A model generated the notes under the pieces. That model was not told where the DNA came from, searched no databases, and saw only the letters and a program-made list of their open reading frames with translations. Positions 1-8,111 of a stretch of 64,000 nt of DNA are shown one piece after another. Both the position numbers and the translations under genes were made by a program. The DNA comes from Ricinus communis (taxonomy: Eukaryota; Streptophyta; Magnoliopsida; Malpighiales; Euphorbiaceae): the NCBI RefSeq assembly GCF_019578655.1, contig NC_063259.1, forward strand, positions 21,687,277 through 21,751,276, read 5' to 3'. Each line of letters opens with the position of its first letter. The first letter of the stretch is position 1.

Positions 1-1162
1 CCACTACTTCACAGTGGGCTTGCCAAGCCTTTTATGTGGAAAAAGGTCCGAAAGGATTCGGGGAAAAAGAGGCTTGTCATAGACTACAAGCCCTTAAACC
101 ATTTCCTTCAAGACAACAAATTTCCTCTTCCTCGGATCTCAAATCTCAAAGTCCATATCCAAAAGGCCTAATACTATTCCAAATTTGACCTAAAGGCGGG
201 CTTTTGGCAACTCGATATCCACCCCAGGAGAGATACAAGATCGCATTTTGTATCCCTAATGGCCAATACCAGACTGTTATGCCCTTTGGGCTCAAGACGG
301 CCCCATCTCAATTCCGGGAAGACCATGATTGAGATTTTTGGCCTATCCTTTACTTTTCTTTGATCTACATCGACGACATCCTACTATTCTCGGAAGCAGT
401 GAAGACCACCACCAATCATACAGTTTCCTTGCCATCATCCGGAAATATGGCATTATCTTTGTCGGGAAAAGAAGAGCACTATTGGCCGACGAGAAATTGA
501 ATTTCTCGATATGCATTTCAAGAATGGCCAATACACATATGGTCCCCACCTGACGAAGGAACTTGATAATTTTCCAGAAGAGATCAGTGAAACAAATTCA
601 ACAGTTCCTTGGAATCCTAAACTATGTTCGAGAGGCCATTCCACACCTGTCTAATTACACGTGCCACCTCTCAAAGATGCTCAAGAAGAACAATCCTTCA
701 TGGGGAGCGGAACAAACAACAGTTGTCAAAAAGCTAAAAGAGCTGGCTCACAATCTGCCACCTCTCACAATCCCGTCAACAGGAGAACTTATTCTCCAAA
801 CAGATGCATCTGACTATGCATGAGGGGCCATCCTCCTAGAAAAGCTCCACGACAAGGAACAATTATATGGATATGCATCGGGTCAGTTTTCCTCTTCAGA
901 AAAACATTATCACACGACCTACAAGGAAATTTTGGCGGTCAAGTACGGGATAAAAAAGTTTGAATTCTTCTTGATTGGACAGCACTTCCTGGTTCGGATG
1001 GATAACTCCTCCTTCCCAAAGATTCTTGAATCCAACCGGAAGACCTTGCACGAGCCCCAACCATCATGATTAAAGTCATGGTTCAGCAGGTATGATTTTA
1101 AGGTTGAGCATATAAAAGGGATAAGAAACCTAATCCCGGATTTCTTATCCAGACTTTTCAAA
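1..1162 (+). pseudogene. Endogenous caulimovirid reverse transcriptase and RNase H, arm A, broken
   Basis: This is the polymerase part of a plant pararetrovirus polyprotein, which copies pregenomic RNA into DNA and removes the RNA strand. The finger-domain motif VIDYKPLN is recognisable near 80-100, and the catalytic box YIDD is intact at 366-377. The RNase H motif TDASDYA lies at 801-823 and is followed at once by a TGA where arm B has Trp. Other damage includes single-base losses in A-runs near 41-95, a TAA at 169-171, and a small deletion with frameshift near 412-420. It is truncated by the window edge and cannot give a functional product. The family call is firm. The genus (petuvirus/florendovirus-like) rests on domain order and general resemblance. 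Confidence 0.9.
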
Positions 1163-2029
1163 CCTCAGAATCAGCCTATAGTCCTTCTCACCTTTACCAT
1201 AAATCTTCCTATAATTTTTATGGCTTCTTCGTCTTCCAGAACCAACCTGCAACCTTCTTCACCACCAGATCTTCCCAACAACCTCACAACCAAACAAGTC
1301 ACTGACTTTGCCCGGAACATGATGTTCCATTATTTGGCAACTTTTCAACAAACCTTCTCACTCCCAATACAATCCAACTTCTTCTTTCCAGACTACCCTT
1401 GGTGTCTGATTTATCACTTATCTCCTGAACATCCAAAGCATGAAAGTGAGTTATGGTTCCTATGATGCCTACCTACAGTCTGTCATCATGCTATAGAAGT
1501 GCCCATTATGAATCTTTTACACTTCTTCAACAATGAAGCAAACTCGGGGTCATATCCTTGGAGATTCCTTACCTGGTTCAAAACTCCATATCAATGGACA
1601 TGAGATCTCCTTAAACTTATCCATGAGCATCGGTTATTCTCAGACAACATTTCCAAAGCTTCGGAATACCATGCTATTTTCATATTACACAGGCCCTATC
1701 TCCGACTGACAGAAAACACATATGCAACCCAGAATATCTGTTACCATTGGAGAAAAATTAATAGTCCTCTACATCTTGCTCCGCCAGCAATCACGAAAGA
1801 TCTAAAGCAGGCCCTGCAATACAGAAATCAATCAAGGACGGCTAATGTCTCAACACCATTAGTATGCACATTCAATGGACACCTGTCAACTGGACAATCC
1901 ATTGAACATTTCTCATTCTCTGGTCTTTCGACCCTACTGGATGATCCTACCTTAACCAGAGCACAACAAGAAGCTCTCATGCAAGATTCCCAGCCAATGG
2001 ATGATGATCAATATGACGATATTTTCTAA
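1163..2029 (+). pseudogene. Viral C-terminal domain of unknown function, arm A, broken
   Basis: This region follows RNase H directly. It opens with an in-frame Met at 1220 followed by MASSSSRTNL and runs about 270 codons to TAA at 2027-2029, ending in an acidic tail (QPMDDDQYDDIF). I recognise no catalytic motif; it is rich in aromatic residues (PDYPWCLIYHLSPEH). In arm B the same sequence is joined in frame to RNase H. Some florendoviruses are described with a second reading frame of unknown function, which may be the counterpart, but that is inference. Arm A is broken by TGA codons near 1464 and 1600 where arm B encodes Trp and Gly. Confidence 0.7.
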
Positions 2030-2066
2030 GCATGTGAAGCTGTCGGCCACTCCTATTACTTTAAGT

Positions 2067-2255
2067 GAATTATTGTATATTGTCCTATTAAGCATGTGAG
2101 TGAATGATGAGTCGTCCTTATTGTCTTCAAAGTTGAGTGTATTATTGTATATGAGTGGAGTGAATTATTAGGTATGTGAATGGAGTGAATTATTGTATAT
2201 TGTCCTATTAGGCATGTGAGTGAATGATGAGTTGTCTTTATTGTCTTGTAAGTGG
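2067..2255 (+). repeat. Direct repeat in the viral intergenic region
   Basis: GAATTATTGTATATTGTCCT occurs at 2067 and again at 2187, each followed by nearly the same 45 bases (AGTGAATGATGAG). The spacing is 120 bp. Arm B has lost part of one copy near 4316, where the sequence jumps to the end of the C-terminal domain, so the two arms differ here by a deletion. Confidence 0.8.
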
Positions 2256-2313
2256 AGGATGAGTGAGATCCCCGCTTAGCCTCCTTTTGTATTCTTATTG
2301 TGATTCTCCTCCC

Positions 2314-2320
2314 TATATAA
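2314..2320 (+). promoter_or_regulatory. TATA box of viral promoter, arm A
   Basis: TATATAA sits in CCCTATATAAGGAG, resembling the TATA context of caulimovirid full-length RNA promoters. A start about 30 bases downstream, near 2345, is inferred. Confidence 0.65.
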
Positions 2321-2611
2321 GGAGAAGTCATTTTGAATAAAATGAGGAAAGTTTCCATTAAGCAACTTCTTACTCTCTCATGGCCTTCTAAACTCCTCCC
2401 TTCTCTTCTCCTCGATCCAATGGCAATGAACTAATAGTTGCTACGATCTGTTTCTGGTATGATCCAAAAGGGCTAACTCGGCTATCGAAATCCAAAAGAG
2501 CAGAAAGATCCCCCATGGCGAGGTGCCTCTTTGTGGTCTTAGCTTGAGGATACCCACCTGCCTTGAGTTTACAGCATGAGGATTATACCATGAACAGCTC
2601 TCGGTTCCCTT

Positions 2612-2619
2612 TGGTATCA
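2612..2619 (+). other. Truncated tRNA-Met primer site, arm A
   Basis: TGGTATCA matches the start of the primer site complementary to plant initiator tRNA-Met (TGGTATCAGAGC). The match stops here and the next bases are an internal RNase H fragment. The intact counterpart in arm B is at 3801-3814. Confidence 0.8.
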
Positions 2620-2918
2620 TCCTCCTAGAAAAGCTCCACGACAAGGAACAATTATGTGGATATGCATCGGGTCAGTTTTCCTCTTCAGAAAAACATTATC
2701 ACACGACCTACAAGGAAATTTTAGCGGTCAAGTACAGGATAAAAAGTTTGAATTCTTCTTGATTTGACAGCACTTCCTGGTTCGGATGGACAACTTCTCA
2801 TTTTCAAAGATTCTTGAATCCAACCAGAAGACCTTGCCTGAGCCCCAACTACTGCGATTAAAGTCATGGTTCAGCAGGTATGATTTTAAGGTTGAGCATA
2901 TAAAAGGGATAAGAAACT
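2618..2918 (+). pseudogene. Third viral RNase H fragment, in the spacer
   Basis: About 300 bp duplicates 825-1124 in the same orientation: the end of the RNase H core and the part containing LESNQKTLPEPQLLRLKSWF. It shares with arm A a base in the GGGTCAG segment near 880 where arm B has GGGTCTG, so it looks closer to arm A. It starts at the broken primer site and ends at the movement protein fragment, so both ends are rearrangement joints. Confidence 0.88.
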
Positions 2919-3709
2919 TGAACATGCTTAGTTTGGGATGCCTGAAGCTTCTCATAGTTAGTGACCCATTCTGTTGGGATCAGCTTTTGTAGATCTTCTT
3001 TTTCCAGTTGCCTGGGAGCCTGGACAACAGTAGGGATATGGCTAGAGTCGGCCATAATGAACAACGCATCAGAGGAGGCTTGAAAGCCTGGGATCTGCAG
3101 ATTGAATGCATGATCCTGTAGTCTATAAACTATCTGATGGTGTATGGTTGAAGAGAGAGCGTTATCGACTCGATTCTCTCCTGTTATCTGAACTTGAACT
3201 TTTAGTGCAGTGGAAAGATAAGGATCATTGAGGGATAGATTGAAATTAGGGAAGAAGGTCAAGACAACACTTCCTGTGTTGAGTGTTGTGACGATCGTTC
3301 TGATTACTGCATGCTCATACTTGAGGTATCTTGTGTCCAGTAGCGACACACGGGCTGTAACCGCTAGTCCCATCCTTCCATGATAGGATAAGACTAGTCT
3401 AACTGCTCCAATATGGAGGTGTGTATAGCCCTGTTTTCTCCACTGTTCTATGAAAGAGGTTGGGATTTCGAGAGTAACGTACTGCTCCTGTGTGGTAGCA
3501 GTAAGAGAACATTGAGAAAGGGAAGAAGATTGGACATATTCTTTTACTGTAAGAGGTTGTTTATGGATAAACTGGTTAAAGGTTTTTCTCACAAAGTTTT
3601 GTTTCTTGAAAATATTGTAAGGGTTCATAATAGGCACTAGGGTATTTTCTATTTGAACATTTTCTGGTATATGGAGATCTCTACAAGATGGTCTATCTTG
3701 TTAGATATG
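2919..3709 (-). pseudogene. Endogenous caulimovirid movement protein, C-terminally truncated
   Basis: This is a 30K-superfamily movement protein, which forms tubules through plasmodesmata in infecting relatives. Family features seen include LEIPTSFIEQWRKQGYTH, HIGAVRLVLSYHGRMG and LLDTRYLKYEHA, followed by VVLTFFPNFNLSLNDP. The frame is open from just after a TAA near 3710. The first ATG is at 3628, preceded by an in-frame GTG at 3637, so the true start is uncertain. About 235 codons remain. The viral sequence ends near 2919, and the frame then runs 17 residues into antisense RNase H DNA and stops at 2864. It lies just after the primer site, its normal position at the start of the genome. This is the least damaged viral frame here. 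Confidence 0.87.
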
Positions 3710-3800
3710 GTTTTCTTACATGAAGGAGAAAGTTATAGAGTAGAAGTGTTGGTAGTAATTTCTGTAGTCATGGTGTTTAGATTTCTCTTCTCTATCACCA

Positions 3801-3814
3801 TGGCTTTGATACCA
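3801..3814 (-). other. tRNA-Met primer binding site, arm B
   Basis: The minus strand reads TGGTATCAAAGCCA. This is the complement of the plant initiator tRNA-Met 3' end with one difference (A for G at the ninth base). It lies about 170 bases upstream of the movement protein frame, the usual place for minus-strand priming in caulimovirids. Confidence 0.85.
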
Positions 3815-4103
3815 AGAGGAGCCGAGAGCTGTTCATGGTATAATCCTCATGCTGTAAACTCAAGGCAGGTGGGTATCCTCAAGCTAAGACCACAAAGAGG
3901 CACCTCGCCATGGGGGGTCTTTATGCTCTTTTGGATTTCGATAGTCGAGTTAGCCCTTTTGGATCATACCAGAAACAGATCGTAGCAACTATTAGTTCAT
4001 TGCCATTGGATCGAGGAGAAGAGAATGGAGGAGTTTAGAAGGCCATGAGAGAGTAAGAAGTTGCTTAATGGAAACTTTCTTGATTTTATTCAAAATGACT
4101 TCT

Positions 4104-4112
4104 CCTTATATA
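4104..4112 (-). promoter_or_regulatory. TATA box of viral promoter, arm B
   Basis: The minus strand reads TATATAAGG within CCTATATAAGGAGAAG, matching arm A. The inferred start is near 4080, with transcription toward lower coordinates. Confidence 0.65.
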
Positions 4113-4339
4113 GGGAGGAGAATCACAACAAGAATACAAAAGGAGGCTAAGTGGGGATCCCACTCATCATCCACTTATAAGACAATAAGGATGACTCATC
4201 ATTCACTCACATGCCTAATAGGACAATATACAATAATTCACTCCACTCACATACAATAATACACTCAACTTTCAAGACAATAAGGACGACTTATCATTCA
4301 CTCACATGCTTAATAGGAGTAGCCGACAGCTTCACATGC

Positions 4340-5149
4340 TTAGAAAATATCGTCATATTGATCATCATCCATTGGCTGGGAATTTTACATGAGAGCTTCT
4401 TGCTGTGCTCTGGTTAAGGTAGGATCATCCAGTGGGGTCGAAAGATCAGAGAATGAGAAATGTTCAATGGATTGTCCAGTTGACAGGTGTCCATTGAATG
4501 TGCATACTAATGGTGTTGAGACATTAGCCGTCCTTGATTGATTTCTGTATTGCAGGGTCTGCTTTAGATCTTCCGTGATTGCTGGCGGAGCAAGATGTAG
4601 AGGACTATTAATTGTTCTTCAATGGTAACAGATATTCTGGGTTGCATATGTGTTTTCTGTCAGTCGGAGATAGGGCCTGTGTAATATGAAAATAGCATGG
4701 TATTCCGAAGCTTTGGAAATGTTGTCTGAGAATAACCGATGCTCATGGATAAGTTTAAGGAGATCTCCTGTCCATTGATATGGAGTTTTGAACCAGGTAA
4801 GGAATCTCCATGGATATGACCCCGAGTTTGCTTCATTGTTGAAGAAGTGTAAAAGATTCATAATGGGCACTTCTATAGCATGATGACAGACTATAGGTAG
4901 GCACCATAGGAACCATAACTCACTTTCATGCTTTGAATGTTCAGGAGATAAGTGATAAATCAGACACCAAGGGTAGTCTGGAAAGAAAAAGTTGGGTTGT
5001 ATTGGGAGTGAGAAGGCTTGTTGAAAAGTTGCCAAATAATGGAACATCATGTTCCGGGCAAAGTCAGTGACTTGTTTGGTTGTGAGGTTGTTAGGAAGAT
5101 CTGGTGGTGAAGGAGGTTGCAGGTTGGTTCTGGAAGATGAAGAAGCCAT
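4340..5149 (-). pseudogene. Viral C-terminal domain of unknown function, arm B
   Basis: This is the better preserved copy of the domain after RNase H. From the Met at 5149 (MASSSSRTNLQPP) the frame is open and continuous with upstream RNase H, with no stop between them, until a TGA at 4619-4621 where arm A has Trp. A further stop follows before the natural end at 4340. Its continuity with RNase H suggests a C-terminal extension of one polyprotein, though the internal Met could also start a separate product. I recognise no known motif. Confidence 0.72.
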
Positions 5150-6500
5150 AAAAATTATAGGAAGATTTATGGTAGAGGTGAGAAGGACTATAGGCTGATT
5201 CTGAGGTTTGGAAAGTCTGGATAAGAAATCCGGGATTAGGTTTCTTATCCATTTTATATGCTCAACCTTAAAATCATACCTGCTGAACCATGACTTTAAT
5301 CGCAGTAGTTGGGGCTCAGGCAAGGTCTTCTGGTTGGATTCAAGAATCTTTGGGAAGGAGGAGTTGTCCATCCGAACCAGGAAGTGCTGTCCAATCAAGA
5401 AGAATTCAAACTTTTTTATCCCGTACTTGACCGCCAAAATTTCCTTGTAGGTCGTGTGATAATGTTTTTCTGAAGAGGAAAACAGACCCGATGCATATCC
5501 ATATAATTGTTCCTTGTCGTGGAGCTTTTCTAGGAGGATGGCCCCCCATGCATAGTCAGATGCATCTGTTTGGAGAATAAGTTCTCCTGTTGACGGGATT
5601 GTGAGAGGTGGCAGATTGTGAGCCAGCTCTTTTAGCTTTTTGACAACTGTTGTTTGTTCCGCTCCCCATGGAGGATTGTTCTTCTTGAGCATCTTTGAGA
5701 GGTGGCACGTGTAATTAGACAGGTGTGGAATGGCCTCTCGAACATAGTTTAGGATTCCAAGGAACTGTTGAATTTGTTTCACTGATAAATTCTCTTCTGG
5801 AAAATTATCAAGTTCCTTCGTCAGGTGGGGACCATATGTGTATTGGCCATTCTTGAAATGCATACCGAGAAATTCAATTTCTCATCGGCCAATAGTGCTC
5901 TTCTTTTCTGACAGCATAATGCCATATTTCTGGATGATGGCAAGGAACTGTTGTAACAGTTGGTGGTGGTCTTCTGCTGTTTCTCAGAATAGTAGGATGT
6001 CGTCGATGTGGATCAAAGAAGAGTAAAGGATAGGCCAAAAAATCTCAATCATGGTCTTCTGGAATTGAGATGGGGCCGTCTTGAGCCCAAAGGGCATAAC
6101 AGTCCACTGGTATTGGCCATTAGGGATACAAAATGCAGTCTTGTATCTCTCTGTGGGCTGGATACCGAGTTGCCAAAAGCCCGCCTTTAGGTCAAATTTG
6201 GAATAGTATTAGGCCTTTTGGATATGGACTTTGAGATTTGAGATCCGAGAAAGAGGAAATTTGTTGTCTTGAAGGAAATGGTTTAAGGGCTTGTAGTCTA
6301 TGACAAGCCTCTTTTTTCCCCGAATCCTTTCAGACCTTTTTTCCACATAAAAGGCTTGGCAAGCCCATTGTGAAGTAGTGGGTTCAATTAGGCCTTCATG
6401 TGATGTCAAGCATTCCCGATCGGGCAAGGGCTAGGTCTGTGGGTGACATTCCCATGTGTGTGGCTTTAGTAGGGTTAATGTCTTCATTAAGTTTGAAGGG
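5150..6500 (-). pseudogene. Endogenous caulimovirid reverse transcriptase and RNase H, arm B, broken
   Basis: Reading leftward: LPFKLNEDINPTKATH near 6490, GLIEPTTSQWACQAFYVEK near 6370, RLVIDYKPLNHFL near 6300, then a TAA at 6209-6211 before the KFDLKAGFWQ region. The catalytic box is HIDD (5999-6010) rather than YIDD, followed by TGA at 5984-5986. From 5863 the frame is open through the connection and RNase H (TDASDYAWGAILLEK near 5560-5530) into the C-terminal domain. The TAA is shared with arm A. The His substitution and the TGA are not. The order agrees with a caulimovirid polymerase. Confidence 0.9.
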
Positions 6501-7275
6501 GAGGCTGATATAGAATTGTGAATTTTTCCACAGAGAAAAAGGGTGTTGAAAATGTGAATGAGATTCTGGACAGAACTGAAGGAATTTTTCTATGTATGGT
6601 AGGAATGGTGGAATTGTATTTGTCACAGAAAACATATTTGAAGTTCCGATTATGGCCATTTCTTGAATTTTATGCCAGTTGGAAGAATTTGGAGCTTTTG
6701 AGCTTGAAGATAAACATCAAACCCTATCAGGATATCCTTGTTTGGAAGATCCGAACCAATGATATGCGTCCATACAACGCAATCAGGAAACAACTGTATT
6801 CCGATCTTCTGTCTTGTGATCAGAGTGGTTTTGAAGGTTTGACCATTGGCTGCCCTAAAGAATTGATCATGGGGCTTCCAATACTCTGATGGGAGAACCA
6901 TTAGGTTCATCATGCTTCTTTGTGCTCCAAAGGTCAAAAAAGCTAATACAGTGGCTTTGAGTATTTTGAAGGTAGGATCTGTATGGGAACATATGGAACT
7001 GGAGGGGGTCTTGTAGTAAATTGAAACGTTTCAGGAGATGGAGAAGAAGCAAAGAAGGAAGACAGTAGGGTTGGAGAGAGAGGATATTGCATTACATCTT
7101 TCAGAATATTCTCCTGACTTTCTTCGTGCAGACCAATCATCAAGAATGGTATCTCACTATCGTCTGAGTCTGAAGAAGATTCTTGTGAGGACTCTGTGGA
7201 GTCTGAGAACTCGATTTCTAACCCAAATAAGCTTTCTGGGGTAAGATCCTCTTGCTCTGAAAGGAGAGATTCTAT
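6501..7275 (-). pseudogene. Endogenous caulimovirid aspartic protease region, broken
   Basis: In caulimovirids a pepsin-like protease between coat protein and reverse transcriptase cleaves the polyprotein. Here GAQRSMMNLMVLPSEYW and HDQFFRAANGQTFKT begin a protease-like stretch (6937-6650). The expected DTG catalytic triad is split by a frameshift: a GAC (Asp) codon at 6933-6935 lies in one frame and the following GAQ in another. The preceding linker (7143-6943) is in yet another frame, and a stop at 7276-7278 separates it from the coat protein. The protease call comes from position and motif remnants. Confidence 0.75.
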
Positions 7276-8111
7276 TTATGCTTCAAAAGAGTCTGGAAGA
7301 GATAAAGACATGTTGACTTGTTGGATCATCTTTGCTGACTTTTCTGGATTCTTAGGACAATTTTTTGCATAGTGTCCCTTTCTTTTGTAGATGAAACATC
7401 TGTCAGACTTGTACCCTTGATTCCGTTTCTTACGGAAATATTTGAATCTCTTTGGGTTCCTTTTCCTGAACTCCTTGTTGCTGCGCGTGTATTTCTGGAA
7501 ATGATATCCAGACTTCTTCTTATGATTTGAACAGACGCAGTTGGCGGCCTTGCACTTAATCTTGAGGTGGTTCTTGTTGCACGCCTTTTGGACTATTAAG
7601 TCCCTTTGAGATAACCTTTTGAATAACTCTTGTTGATCACACAGTCTCTTAATGGAAGAGAGTGTGAACTGCCAGATTTCGCCAAGTGTAATAGAGGTGA
7701 CTGGTCTCTTTGTTGCCGCAATCATATTATTGACCTCAGGTTGTATTTCATCCGGCAGAGAGGTGATGAAGGTATACTTTAGTGTATCGTCACAATCATG
7801 TCCTCCAATGACATAGTAGAGTTTGGACATAGCCGAATAGTGCTTTTCCATATCCTTCATTTTTAAGGAACAGCATTTTCGATCAAAGAACTCTTGTTTT
7901 GCTGTCTTATGACAAGGTCATAACTCCCAAGGAACTGGTTATGGAGGATTGTTACTGCTGCTGATGGAGTTGGTAGAGTGACAAATTGAAGCCTGGTGTA
8001 CTCAGGCTGAGACTGAAACCAATCTCTTAAGCTTCCGATAAATCTTGTGACAAATTCGGCAAGGACCTTTTTGACTGTGGCCCCTTCAAGGGTCATTTGA
8101 AGATAATCCAT
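7276..8111 (-). pseudogene. Endogenous caulimovirid coat protein with damaged zinc knuckle
   Basis: This is capsid protein sequence. The part at 8111-7863 (MDYLQMTLEGATVKKVLAEF, then WFQSQPEYTR) fits the caulimovirid coat core. After a stop and frameshift near 7863 it continues in 7860-7276 with YYVIGGHDCDDTLKYTFITS and a very basic stretch (KRFKYFRKKRNQGYKSDR). The CCHC zinc knuckle that normally binds pregenomic RNA is at 7357-7398, but its second Cys is Tyr (CFIYKRKGHYAKNC). The frame ends at 7276-7278. Confidence 0.85.

Larger units (their letters stand above)
2030..2617 (+). promoter_or_regulatory. Viral intergenic region with promoter and leader, arm A
   Basis: This non-coding viral segment lies between the polyprotein end and the tRNA primer site. 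It contains a duplicated block of about 65 bp (2067 and 2187), a TATA box at 2314-2320 inside CCTATATAAGGAG, an AATAAA at 2336-2341 and a leader of roughly 270 bp. In caulimovirids such a region drives pregenomic RNA synthesis. Whether it is still active is unknown. The direction is rightward, toward arm B. Confidence 0.75.
3710..4339 (-). promoter_or_regulatory. Viral intergenic region with promoter, leader and primer site, arm B
   Basis: This is the reverse-orientation copy of 2030-2617, extended past the primer site into the movement protein leader. Reading leftward it has a shortened direct-repeat block (4185-4315), the TATA box at 4104-4112, a leader, and the primer site at 3801-3814. 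The promoter points left, toward arm A, opposite to the arm A promoter. Confidence 0.75.
1..6385. repeat. Large inverted repeat of endogenous pararetrovirus, arms of about 2.6 kb
   Basis: Bases 1-2617 (+) and about 3811-6385 (-) are the same viral segment in opposite orientations, about 95% alike by eye, around a spacer at 2618-3810. Matching landmarks include the reverse transcriptase start (near 1 and 6385), the RNase H motif (801-823 and about 5547-5569), the end of the C-terminal domain (2029 and 4340), the TATA box (2314 and 4112) and the tRNA-Met primer site (2612 and 3814). Arm A begins at the window edge, so the repeat may extend further left. Arm B's viral sequence continues beyond the repeat to about 9400. 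Confidence 0.93.

Noticed and set aside
329..553. Short frames on both strands within arm A reverse transcriptase
   Set aside because: They are out of frame with the YIDD-containing reading; products of frameshifts.
2441..2644. Open frames across the viral leader (also 3653-3985)
   Set aside because: They lie in the untranslated leader, are mirrored in both arms, and have no protein similarity.
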